DNA from: a virus
IMG/VR virus record: IMGVR_UViG_3300017739_000073
Location: 1-29,003 of that record
Reading direction: 5' to 3' (one strand)
DNA length: 29,003 bases
Below the pieces are notes generated by a model. The model made no database searches. It worked only from the letters and a program-made list of their open reading frames with translations, and was not told the DNA's origin. Positions 16,162 through 23,140 of the stretch are shown here, piece by piece. Numbering within the stretch: the stretch's first letter is position 1; each line of letters starts with the position of its first letter. Made by a program: the position numbers and the translations under genes.

Positions 16162-17109
16162 ATGAGTGATATTACTATTTGGATGTGGACTGGCTTTCTT
16201 CTCGCTGCTTACAGCGTCATCGCAAATGATTCGATTCAGACGCTTGGAACTTGGATTGCGAGCAATAGAAAAATAAACTGGAAGATCATGTGGGGATATG
16301 CCTCTGCGGTTCTTCTCTTTGCAGTTTGGTATGGATGGTGGGCATACGATGGTGACATCTCATACGGAAGACTCAACAAGATTCCGTTTGAGGGAGTAGA
16401 GTGGTATCAAGCACTCGCACCAGCAGTCCTATTGCTGCTCACTCGTTTTGGTATTCCTGTATCAACTTCATTCCTTGTGCTTTCTGCATTCGCATCAACT
16501 CTTGTTTTACAAAAAGTTTTGATGAAGTCTATGCTAGGATATGCCGTGGCTGGCGTTGCTGCCTATCTGATCTGGTTTGCCCTGACCCGTGTGATTGACG
16601 AGGGTAAGTCGATCAAGGACTCACACAAGAAGTGGTGGTCGATTGGACAGTGGATTACGACAGGCTTCCTGTGGTGGACTTGGTTGAGTCACGACATGGC
16701 AAACATCGCCGTGTTTATGCCGAGACAGATTCCCGTGGAGGTCATGGTGATCATCTCCACCGTCTTCGTCGCTGGTCTTGCGTGGATGCTACAAAAGCGT
16801 GGTGGCAAGATTCAGGAAATCGTCATACAAAAAAGAAATACAAAGTATGTTCGGTCGGCAACTCTGATTGACCTGTTCTACTTTATCGTTCTTTACATCT
16901 TCAAAGAAATGAACGACATTCCGATGTCAACGACTTGGGTGTTTGTCGGACTTCTCACTGGACGAGAACTTGCGGTTGCATCGTTCAGACAAAAGGACAG
17001 TGTGAAAAAAGTGTTCCCGATGGTCAGTCGAGACTTCCTGAAACTGATGGTTGGTCTTGCGGCATCTGTGGTGATTGTGCTTCTGGTTCAATACGCTAAG
17101 AGTTGCTAG
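16162..17109 (+). CDS. Putative Pho4/PiT-like phosphate (anion) transporter
   Basis: A 315-aa integral membrane protein with about eight hydrophobic segments. Two inverted-repeat-like signatures of the PiT family can be traced: N-terminal V-I-A-N-D-S-I-Q-T-L-G-T with IPVSTSFLVLSAFAS, and C-terminal S-H-D-M-A-N-I-A-V with IPMSTTWVFVGLLTG. In PiT proteins the N-D and P-x-S-T motifs line the phosphate and cation site. It is shorter than typical bacterial PiT (about 400-500 aa). AGGGAG precedes the ATG. It is a single-gene unit between a terminator and the next gene, so it is likely regulated apart from replication genes. Phosphate uptake would be a plausible auxiliary role in marine hosts. Another ion as substrate is possible. 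Confidence 0.55.
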   Translation: MSDITIWMWTGFLLAAYSVIANDSIQTLGTWIASNRKINWKIMWGYASAVLLFAVWYGWWAYDGDISYGRLNKIPFEGVEWYQALAPAVLLLLTRFGIPVSTSFLVLSAFASTLVLQKVLMKSMLGYAVAGVAAYLIWFALTRVIDEGKSIKDSHKKWWSIGQWITTGFLWWTWLSHDMANIAVFMPRQIPVEVMVIISTVFVAGLAWMLQKRGGKIQEIVIQKRNTKYVRSATLIDLFYFIVLYIFKEMNDIPMSTTWVFVGLLTGRELAVASFRQKDSVKKVFPMVSRDFLKLMVGLAASVVIVLLVQYAKSC

Positions 17110-17116
17110 TCCGTAT

Positions 17117-17138
17117 CTCCACCTAAATACTGGTGGAG
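17117..17138 (+). promoter_or_regulatory. Hairpin covering a ribosome binding site, with CTAAATA in its loop
   Basis: CTCCACC (17117-17123) and GGTGGAG (17132-17138) are perfect reverse complements around the 8-nt loop TAAATACT. The right arm includes GGAG of the SD GGAGGT (17135-17140) for the ATG at 17147. The CTAAATA late box (17123-17129) spans the loop. In T4, genes e, soc and I-TevI use this design: early read-through mRNA hides the SD, and late mRNA starting inside the hairpin exposes it. Confidence 0.6.
17123..17129 (+). promoter_or_regulatory. CTAAATA late-promoter-like box
   Basis: The heptamer lies 17 nt before ATG 17147. Initiation about 6-7 nt downstream would start the transcript near 17135, right at the SD. 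It is one of four copies in the window, all just upstream of starts. Confidence 0.55.
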
Positions 17139-17146
17139 GTATTATT

Positions 17147-17389
17147 ATGAAAATGGATACATCGTGGATGCCTAACAAGATGAAAAAGCGTCTTGCAAAC
17201 AAAGGACTTGGTGATTTTGTAAAGTTGGCTATAGATACTGTCACCTTTGGTGTGATGGAAGGTAGCAAATGTAGCGGTTGTCAAAAACGAAAAGATTTTT
17301 TGAATAATGTTGCAAGATTTTCAACCACAGGTGAAGTCCCCTGCCTAGATTGTTTGGAGAAAAACTCAGATGATCGTGGCAGGAATTGA
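17147..17389 (+). CDS. Small protein with two Cys pairs, 80 aa
   Basis: ATG 17147 follows GGAGGT with a 6-nt spacer. The product has a basic N-terminus (MPNKMKKRLANKGLGDFVKLAI), a first pair KCSGCQKRKDFLN and a second pair VPCLDCLEKN, giving C-x2-C...C-x2-C that could hold one zinc ion. The segment C-x-G-C-x-x-R-x-x-x-L-N recurs in small phage and bacterial proteins of unknown function. Its expression may be controlled by the hairpin and late box directly upstream. It overlaps the RuvC-like gene by 20 nt. Confidence 0.65.
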   Translation: MKMDTSWMPNKMKKRLANKGLGDFVKLAIDTVTFGVMEGSKCSGCQKRKDFLNNVARFSTTGEVPCLDCLEKNSDDRGRN

Positions 17390-17942
17390 TTACTCTCTGA
17401 ACGGACCCTGTGTTTGCGTTTATCAAAGTCGAGAGGATAAAGATTTTGACTTCAAACAATGCTCTTTTTATTATTTGACAAATATTAAAAGTCTTGCTGG
17501 AGTTTTTGAATATAGATTTTACGGCGAACTCTTTAACGAATTTAATCATGAGTGTCAACGATATGACTCAATCTCTGATTGGGCAGTGGATAAAGTTTTG
17601 GGCTGTGATTATGTTGGTCTTGAGGGCTATGCTTATGGTGCGTCTGGTCGTGCCATTTTTCAGATCGCAGAAAACTGCGGACTTCTAAAATACAAATTGT
17701 GGGAAGCCGGTATCGCGGTTGATGTGATCGCACCAACAAAAATAAAGAAAGATGCCACAGGTAAAGGAAACGCAGACAAACGTAAAATGGTCGATGCGTT
17801 TGAACTTGACACTGGTATAAATTTACAAAAACTCATAACGCCAAAACGGGCAACCATTGGGTCACCCGTTTCGGACATTGCTGACGCTTACTTTATTTGT
17901 AAGGCTGCTTATGAGGCTTACGCAAAAATTCAAACCAGATAA
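17370..17942 (+). CDS. RuvC-like Holliday-junction resolvase / RNase H-fold nuclease
   Basis: The 190 aa open with VAGIDYSLNGPCVCVY (catalytic Asp on the first strand), continue with DYVGLEGYAYGASG (second acidic residue, Glu) and IAPTKIKKDATGKGNADKRKMVDAF, and end with SPVSDIADAYFICKAA (final Asp pair). This order of D, E, K-rich helix and D-x-x-D is that of RuvC-type resolvases. The likely role is to resolve branched DNA before packaging, the job done by endonuclease VII (gp49) in T4, for which no gene is seen here. It is the last plus-strand gene before a two-way terminator. Confidence 0.75.
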   Translation: MIVAGIDYSLNGPCVCVYQSREDKDFDFKQCSFYYLTNIKSLAGVFEYRFYGELFNEFNHECQRYDSISDWAVDKVLGCDYVGLEGYAYGASGRAIFQIAENCGLLKYKLWEAGIAVDVIAPTKIKKDATGKGNADKRKMVDAFELDTGINLQKLITPKRATIGSPVSDIADAYFICKAAYEAYAKIQTR

Positions 17943-17997
17943 AAAACCCCACCGCTAGTATACTAAGTAGTACCAGTGTGGGGCTAAGGGTTTTTTT
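17941..17997. terminator. Bidirectional terminator between convergent operons
   Basis: CCCCAC (from 17947) pairs with GTGGGG (to 17983). An outer AAAAAACCC/GGGTTTTTTT pairing supplies T runs on both strands. It lies between the RuvC-like gene (+) and the lipoprotein gene (-). The minus-strand lipoprotein stop (17957-17955) and its last codons fall inside the stem-loop, so the structure is partly coding. Confidence 0.75.
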
Positions 17998-18191
17998 GAG
18001 GATTCGATCTCCTGAAGAGTTTGATATCCCAAAGCATCACCTGCACCAAGTGTATTTCTGACTGGCTCAGATGCCGAGTCTAAAGTGTGAATGATTTGTG
18101 GCTGACCATCGATGCCAATATCAACAAATGGTTGCTTGACATTTTTTACGCTTGCACATCCCGCTAACAACATAATAAAAAGATATCTCAT
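17955..18191 (-). CDS. Small lipoprotein, candidate outer-membrane spanin (o-spanin)
   Basis: A 78-aa product with a lipoprotein signal peptide: M-R-Y-L-F-I-M-L-L-A-G-C12, where LLAGC is a lipobox cut by signal peptidase II. The mature part is about 67 residues, hydrophilic, with Pro and Tyr near the end. It is encoded directly after a one-helix membrane protein and overlaps it by 4 nt, the arrangement of i-spanin/o-spanin pairs that fuse inner and outer membranes in the last step of lysis. The spanin role is inference from topology and order; sequence families of spanins are too diverse to recognise. It ends inside the two-way terminator. Confidence 0.6.
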   Translation of the reverse strand: MRYLFIMLLAGCASVKNVKQPFVDIGIDGQPQIIHTLDSASEPVRNTLGAGDALGYQTLQEIESSKKPLAPHWYYLVY

Positions 18192-18427
18192 CGTGGCACT
18201 CTCTCCTTTGGTGTTTCCGTTCGCTGCATATGCTCACGAAGTTTTTTTCGTCTCTCTCTTTTTTCAAGAAGAACAGGCTTCTCGGATTGCTTCATCAATC
18301 TATCGTGCATACGCACCGTGTGTTCGGTAAACCCAAACTTATAGCCACCGACAAATCCGATTACTACACCCAAAATAAAGATACAGATTCTTTTTAGAAT
18401 CACACACTCATGTTTACATTCTGACAT
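18188..18427 (-). CDS. One-helix membrane protein, candidate inner-membrane spanin (i-spanin)
   Basis: The 79 aa start with a short Cys-containing cytoplasmic segment (MSECKHECVILKR), one transmembrane helix (ICIFILGVVIGFVGGYKFGF) and a strongly charged helical tail (KQSEKPVLLEKRERRKKLREHMQRTE). This N-in/C-out topology fits an i-spanin with a periplasmic coiled coil. AGGAAAG precedes the ATG. The start lies directly after the stop of the putative holin, and its end overlaps the lipoprotein gene by 4 nt. Alternative: an unrelated membrane peptide. Confidence 0.55.
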   Translation of the reverse strand: MSECKHECVILKRICIFILGVVIGFVGGYKFGFTEHTVRMHDRLMKQSEKPVLLEKRERRKKLREHMQRTETPKERVPR

Positions 18428-18874
18428 TTACTTTCCTCTCACGGCAGTGCCGAAGTAGAATCCTACAATAGTTACGAGGATTTGTCTATTCTCTTCTGTA
18501 TACAAATATCCCTCAACCGGGGTATATGTCCTCACGTTCTCAGTGCCGAACAAACCGAGCAAGTCCCATGGCTTGTAGGTGGTCATTTCATGCTCAACCA
18601 CGGTGGTGATGCCGTCGCTGTAGGCGATGATGAATGGTGCGATGATCGTGCCAAACATAATGCAAAGAACAATGAATCGACGAACCAGTTTGCCAGCATC
18701 GATAGAGACGCGGTTAAGGGCAGCATCGGCGTGTTCATTTTCCTTTTCCGCTTTTCCCATCGCCATCTTGAATCGCTCTTGATCCTGTGCGCGACGTTCT
18801 GCCATCGCTTTGAAAAGAAAGCCGGTTGCGGAACCAGCCATCAACGAAAGAAAATCGGGTGATAAAAAATCCAT
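18428..18874 (-). CDS. Putative holin-like protein, 148 aa
   Basis: Features in order are a moderately hydrophobic N-terminus (SPDFLSLMAGSATGFLFKAMAE), a charged helical stretch (RRAQDQERFKMAMGKAEKENEH), a strong transmembrane helix (FIVLCIMFGTIIAPFIIAY) and a final one (ILVTIVGFYFGTAVRGK). The layout, with a final G-F-Y-F-G-x-x-x-R-G-K after the last helix, resembles the three-helix holins of gene-transfer-agent type. It starts with AGGAG-led ATG and is followed at once by the spanin-like pair, so the three genes look like a lysis cassette. No endolysin gene is recognised in the window. Confidence 0.55.
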   Translation of the reverse strand: MDFLSPDFLSLMAGSATGFLFKAMAERRAQDQERFKMAMGKAEKENEHADAALNRVSIDAGKLVRRFIVLCIMFGTIIAPFIIAYSDGITTVVEHEMTTYKPWDLLGLFGTENVRTYTPVEGYLYTEENRQILVTIVGFYFGTAVRGK

Positions 18875-19656
18875 TAGTCGCTCCTGTTGTGTTTCAAGCG
18901 TGAGTCATTATATCTGCGACGAAGAATCGCTCTTTCACCAGTCTCAGCGTCTTGAACAACAACAGGGCTTGTCGTGTTTCTCAGAGAATAGTTTTTAATG
19001 GCAATGATATGATCACTGTCACCATCTTCTTCGATATAATCACTCCATCTTGAGTATCTTTCTCTTCCCTCTTTCATTCTTCTAAACATAGAAGAAGGGA
19101 TTTTAAAAACTTTACCTTTATACTTCTTGAGTTCTTTTCTATTCTTTCCAAAAAGAAGTTTATCAAAACCGGCAACGGTATCAAAACTCCCGTCTGTATC
19201 TGTAAACTGTCCACCAGTCGGAGTGGGTGCTACGCTTGTCTCTTCATAAACGACCATGTAACCACTTTCGACGTAAGTTGGCAATTCCTCACGCTTGATA
19301 ATGATCGCCTCTTTTTTCATTTGATTGTAAACAACAGATTCATCTGGCTTTTTGACATCTTTAAGTCTAAGAACCTGATCTCTAATCGCTGGCTCTATGG
19401 AACCCTCAAATCCTATTTGGTCAGAATCAATGCTAGATGCGGCATATGTTCTTGGCATGGGATACAAAGCGGGAGGACCGTATCCATAAAATGGAAATTC
19501 CTCAAAAATACCGCCTTGTTTTGTGTAGTTGTCGTGAGCCTCACATAGATCTTTTGATTCATTCAAAGACTTTGTAAAAGAATCTTGGTCAATCGGCTGT
19601 TGCCTTGACTCCTCCATCACAATTAGTCTTTGTTTCAAAAGTTCGTATGAGATCAT
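18874..19656 (-). CDS. Hypothetical protein, 260 aa
   Basis: ATG 19656 follows GGAG and overlaps the preceding gene end by 4 nt. The sequence starts ISYELLKQRLIVMEESRQQ and continues with a Pro/Tyr-rich part (EEFPFYGYGPPALYPMPRTYA), a middle with AIIIKREELPTYVESGYMVVYEE, and a basic end (RAILRRRYNDSRLKHNRSD). There is no membrane segment. The N-terminal helix resembles the capsid-targeting-like starts of neighbouring genes but lacks a clean [LI]-x-E at the right place (V-M-E instead). Its location before the lysis genes and among virion-type genes suggests a structural or internal protein, which is not proven. Confidence 0.6.
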   Translation of the reverse strand: MISYELLKQRLIVMEESRQQPIDQDSFTKSLNESKDLCEAHDNYTKQGGIFEEFPFYGYGPPALYPMPRTYAASSIDSDQIGFEGSIEPAIRDQVLRLKDVKKPDESVVYNQMKKEAIIIKREELPTYVESGYMVVYEETSVAPTPTGGQFTDTDGSFDTVAGFDKLLFGKNRKELKKYKGKVFKIPSSMFRRMKEGRERYSRWSDYIEEDGDSDHIIAIKNYSLRNTTSPVVVQDAETGERAILRRRYNDSRLKHNRSD

Positions 19657-20036
19657 TTTAGGCTCCGTAAAATACTTACAATTTTTGTGTCAAGTGGGAC
19701 ACTAATAATATTTATTCCATCGAACTTTTCTTCTGGGCAAAAATTAAGATAAGTCAAAAATGTCTTAAGTATTGGATACTGTTTCTTTTCAATCCTGTTG
19801 AAAAACATTCTTGTACCAGCGGGTATGCCAAACACATTGTAAAAAGTTATGATGTGATTTAAAATCAAACGTTCACGAAGAACGCCAGTTGTCTCATAAC
19901 GATTAAACAGTCTTTTGACGTATTTTATTCTATTAAAATCCTCTTGAAATTCCTCAATGTTTTTACAAGAGGGATTATTATAGTTTTTCATTGCAAAGTT
20001 GACGATATTATCGTCGTTTAGTTCACGAAATAACAT
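19653..20036 (-). CDS. Conserved T4-like phage protein (DUF7207-like), 127 aa
   Basis: The pattern ELNDDNIVNFAMKNYNNPSC, EEFQEDFNRIKYVKRLFNRY, GVLRERLILNHIITFYNVFG, LKTFLTYLNFCPEE and a final DTKIVSILRSL matches a small helical family that I recall from T4-like cyanophages and related marine phages, where the function is unknown. The protein is all-helical in appearance with no membrane segment. It starts one base after the stop of the 173-aa gene and overlaps the 260-aa gene by 4 nt, so it belongs to the same operon. Confidence 0.7.
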   Translation of the reverse strand: MLFRELNDDNIVNFAMKNYNNPSCKNIEEFQEDFNRIKYVKRLFNRYETTGVLRERLILNHIITFYNVFGIPAGTRMFFNRIEKKQYPILKTFLTYLNFCPEEKFDGINIISVPLDTKIVSILRSLK

Positions 20037-20037
20037 A

Positions 20038-20559
20038 TCATGCGAAGTTTACATTAATTTTGTATCCAGTGCCGCTGCTCTCAAACGTAAACACAACGTC
20101 AGTTTTTGGAAGTGATGCTTCGAACGGAACACCCTCTACCTCGGGCAAAGCCTGATCAGGCTCTTGATCAATTGCATCTGATACATTTTTATTATCGCCA
20201 AGTGGCTGATCACCAAAAGTGACTTCGGTGGTATACTCGGTTCCGTTCATGGCAGCGTTTCTCATCGCGGCAGGATCAATGTGAAAAGAAAGTCCGGTGG
20301 CGTTGAATTTTGCTCTCGCTCTGGTAACAGCATCGACAACATCTTCATACACTCCTCCGAGAGCGGATTGAAGTCCTTTAGACATAAGACCCATGTTTGA
20401 AGATGTTGGATATGGTTTATTTGCACCGCCCTTTTGAACAGAGCCAAGATCTGTTCCGGCGATATCCCCAACATTAGTCCTATCACCACCTGCATAGGCA
20501 GTTGGTCCGTCGTAATATTCTTCGGTAAGTTTAGAGCGAATGTCCTTAAAAGATTTCAT
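20038..20559 (-). CDS. Hypothetical protein with capsid-targeting-like N-terminus, 173 aa
   Basis: The start M-K-S-F-K-D-I-R-S-K-L-T-E-E resembles the shared N-terminus of the cargo-type genes at 23.6-27.8 kb, with an L-T-E13 cleavage-type site three residues later than the usual position 10. The rest is low-complexity and acidic (GPTAYAGGDRTNVGDIAG; DQEPDQALPEVEGVPF) and ends in alternating residues (VVFTFESSGTGYKINVNFA) that suggest a beta strand. There is no catalytic motif or transmembrane segment. It lies directly downstream of the 104-aa gene. Possible internal or structural virion protein (inference). Confidence 0.6.
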   Translation of the reverse strand: MKSFKDIRSKLTEEYYDGPTAYAGGDRTNVGDIAGTDLGSVQKGGANKPYPTSSNMGLMSKGLQSALGGVYEDVVDAVTRARAKFNATGLSFHIDPAAMRNAAMNGTEYTTEVTFGDQPLGDNKNVSDAIDQEPDQALPEVEGVPFEASLPKTDVVFTFESSGTGYKINVNFA

Positions 20560-20874
20560 TTACTTCCCCAATCTATTCATCACTGCCTTTTCAAAAGCAG
20601 CGACATTTTGACTTGTTACATCCCCTTCGACACCCATTTTGTCAAAGTGAGTTTTTACAATTTTATTCTTATCCTCAATAGTTCTAGCATTTGTCAGGAT
20701 ATCTTCAGCCGTCGCGTCAACGATATCTTGAGTAACTTCTTTTGGCATAGCATTGTGATTTCCACGGTTCATTACTTGATTTACCGCATCAATCGCATTT
20801 TTAAGACCATCTGATTCACCACCACTAAAAGGACCGGCAGAGTCAAATCCACTACTAACATTATCTGATTCCAT
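20560..20874 (-). CDS. Hypothetical protein, 104 aa
   Basis: ATG 20874 follows GGAG with a 7-nt spacer and overlaps the stop of the fusion gene by one base. The N-terminus is Ser/Gly/Asp rich and probably disordered. A helical part follows (LKNAIDAVNQVMNRG, VTQDIVDATAEDILTNARTIEDKNKIVKTHFDKMG, AAFEKAVMNRLGK). No membrane segment, Cys or known motif is present. It is transcribed with the fusion gene and the 173-aa gene; role unknown. Confidence 0.6.
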   Translation of the reverse strand: MESDNVSSGFDSAGPFSGGESDGLKNAIDAVNQVMNRGNHNAMPKEVTQDIVDATAEDILTNARTIEDKNKIVKTHFDKMGVEGDVTSQNVAAFEKAVMNRLGK

Positions 20875-23135
20875 TATGAATCTCCTTTAAAGTATGTATC
20901 TGCAATTTCATTTACCTGTCCGGGTGTCATTCTTTTTCTTTTTCTTGTAAGAGCAGTCGTTCCCTCCAGATCATCATCTGAATATTCCTCTTCTCTTGCC
21001 TTTTTCTTAGCCATGTTTGTCGCAGTGCCGAAAATGACATCCTCATAATCATCTCCATATCGATTTTTAAAACCTTTTGCTCGTTTCTTCAAATCTTTAG
21101 CAAATTTGTCTCTAAGTTTTATTTCTTGTTTTGTCAAAACCTCTTCTTTAAGTTTTGTGGTCTTAATAAACTTCTTGCCCGGATCAACAACAATATGGAA
21201 TTCTTTCATGAAAGGGACACCAATCAAAACAGGAGTTCCCTTTTTGCTTCTATCATCTAAGGTGAATCTTCGTTTAACATACTTTTTATCAAGAAATTCT
21301 ATATCCAATTCAATCACATAGCGTTTTTCTTCATGTGCGCCGATGCCGCCCTCAAGAATAGTAAACTCATCGACAATTTTGTTCTTGAATTTTTTACCTT
21401 TGTGTGTCCATGAGATAGTTTTTCCATTTATTTTCATGGTATCCGCATGAATTGAGTTGACCGCCGTGTTACCAGTATCAAACTTTGCCTCGATGGGACC
21501 GATGCCCTCTACTGATATGACTTCTTTCCTACCAACAATTGTTGGGGGGTAATCCCAGTTATTTTTGTCGGTAATATATTTAACAAAAGTTTGCATCACG
21601 TTTCCAGATGAAACCTTTTCAATGCCCTCTGATCCCGGTGATGCGTTTACTTCAATAACATAAGGCTTTCTTCTACCTTTAGTAACAGCGATATCTACAC
21701 CGACAAAGTATCCACCCACCGCCTTTGCAGTTCTGAGGGCAAGTTTTTTGATCTCATCACTAATCTTTACTTGTTTGATAGATCCACCGAGAGAAAAGTT
21801 TGTTCTAAAATCGCCTTTGACTTTACTTCTCTCCATGACAGCGACAATTTGACCATCAAGAACAACGATGCGAAGATCCCCGTTAATATTAAGATACTCT
21901 TGGATAATCAACTCTTGTGAGTCATCAACTTTAAGAATAGCATCGAGTGTTGATTTTAGTGATTGTTCACTCTCAAGAATAAACACTCCCTTTCCCTTAG
22001 AGCCTGTGATTGTTTTTACAACCACTGGATAATTACCACCAACTTGCTTATGGGCATCCATTACATTTTCAGGGTCGGTAATCAACGCCGTTCTTGGTGT
22101 AGGAAGACCAGCCTCAACAAGTGTGAGTGCGGAGCGATACTTATCGTTGCAAATTTCGATTGAGTCCCTAGAGTTAATCACAAAGAATCCACTCTTTTCG
22201 AACGCCGAAACCATATCGAGAGTCGCGTTATTTTCTTGAGCAGCACCACGAACAATTACAACAGTGTCATGCCGATTTGCCACAAATTCTTTACCATCTT
22301 TATTGATAACTGTACGAGTCCCATCTGCATTTTTCACAGATCGGGCAAAGGGGACGAACGCGACGAAACACTCGACTCCGATTTTTTGTGCCTCTTCTTT
22401 GATTCGCTTCGCAGTTCTCATTAAGTTGTCTTTATTTTCTTCGCTATATCCAGAAAAAACTAGTAACTTAATTTTATCTCTAGAGACTTCTGCCTCCTCG
22501 GTGATAGTCCCACCGACAACGCCCATTCCTTTACGAACATCGTCAAAAAGTTTACGAGCCTGTCTATCTGATCCCGTGGTTGGGACACCTTGACGAAACG
22601 ACTTGAAGTCACCCTCGGCTGCTGCTGCTCTCATCTTTGATGCCGACATGCCAACAATACCCTCTGCATCAGGATCGCGTCTACCGGCACTAACGACCTC
22701 AAATGTGTTTAGATCTAAAGATTTATCTGGATCAGGATGATTGATATATGGTCTAACGGTTCTTTCAAACTCATCGGTTCTATCGCCGCCAACAACGACA
22801 GTAACATCCGTATATCCTTCATCAGCAAGATATCCCAAAGCCTCAAAAATCGTGCGAATCGAGGTGTTATACATAATATTAGCCTTCTTGAAAAAGGTTC
22901 GCATGTGCTTTGTTTTTGTTCTTGAATCTAGAGGATTCTTTTTCTTATCTTGGGAGTGGCTGGCAAAGATAAAATTGTCAGCGGATCTTTTTCTTGCTTC
23001 CTGTAAAACTTTGTTTACCAGTAGTTCATGACCAGATGTGGGTGGGTTGAAACGTCCAAACGTAAGAACCGCTTTCTTATTTCGACGCTCTTCCACGATG
23101 ACATTACGCCTCACTCCATTGTAGTGTGGTTTCAT
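20874..23135 (-). CDS. Three-domain fusion: nucleotidyltransferase + RimK-like ATP-grasp ligase + RimB-like aspartic protease
   Basis: Residues 21-200 form a cytidylyltransferase-type (HIGH-superfamily) domain: TFGRFNPPTSGH (25-36), VVVGGDRTDEF and GMSASKMR (162-169). Residues about 222-530 form an ATP-grasp ligase like RimK: VIVRGAAQENN, CNDKY, VVVKTITGSKGKGV with K374, QEYLNINGDLRIVV and VIEVNASPGSEG (493-503). Residues about 535-660 resemble the retropepsin-like 'ATP-dependent zinc protease'/RimB family (PF05618): EAKFDTGNTAVNS with D553-T-G, and VLIGVPFM (636-643). The C-terminus (665-753) is charged. RimK adds glutamates to ribosomal protein S6, and RimB modulates this in Pseudomonas. 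The N-terminus (I-V-E15) resembles a capsid-targeting sequence. Its SD is exceptionally complete, and a 25-nt inverted repeat flanks its start. Confidence 0.85.
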   Translation of the reverse strand: MKPHYNGVRRNVIVEERRNKKAVLTFGRFNPPTSGHELLVNKVLQEARKRSADNFIFASHSQDKKKNPLDSRTKTKHMRTFFKKANIMYNTSIRTIFEALGYLADEGYTDVTVVVGGDRTDEFERTVRPYINHPDPDKSLDLNTFEVVSAGRRDPDAEGIVGMSASKMRAAAAEGDFKSFRQGVPTTGSDRQARKLFDDVRKGMGVVGGTITEEAEVSRDKIKLLVFSGYSEENKDNLMRTAKRIKEEAQKIGVECFVAFVPFARSVKNADGTRTVINKDGKEFVANRHDTVVIVRGAAQENNATLDMVSAFEKSGFFVINSRDSIEICNDKYRSALTLVEAGLPTPRTALITDPENVMDAHKQVGGNYPVVVKTITGSKGKGVFILESEQSLKSTLDAILKVDDSQELIIQEYLNINGDLRIVVLDGQIVAVMERSKVKGDFRTNFSLGGSIKQVKISDEIKKLALRTAKAVGGYFVGVDIAVTKGRRKPYVIEVNASPGSEGIEKVSSGNVMQTFVKYITDKNNWDYPPTIVGRKEVISVEGIGPIEAKFDTGNTAVNSIHADTMKINGKTISWTHKGKKFKNKIVDEFTILEGGIGAHEEKRYVIELDIEFLDKKYVKRRFTLDDRSKKGTPVLIGVPFMKEFHIVVDPGKKFIKTTKLKEEVLTKQEIKLRDKFAKDLKKRAKGFKNRYGDDYEDVIFGTATNMAKKKAREEEYSDDDLEGTTALTRKRKRMTPGQVNEIADTYFKGDS
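23021..23045. repeat. Inverted repeat, arm 1 (inside the fusion gene)
   Basis: The 25 bases are the exact reverse complement of 23176-23200. This arm codes for residues about 31-38 of the fusion protein (around PTSGHELL). The 130-nt interval between the arms holds the start codon and SD. Confidence 0.95.
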
Positions 23136-23140
23136 AAGTC

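Noticed and set aside
18874-19656. 260-residue protein as a further capsid-targeted cargo
   Set aside because: The N-terminus (MISYELLKQRLIVMEE) is similar in feel but has V-M-E rather than [LI]-x-E and no M-K-[ST]-F start.
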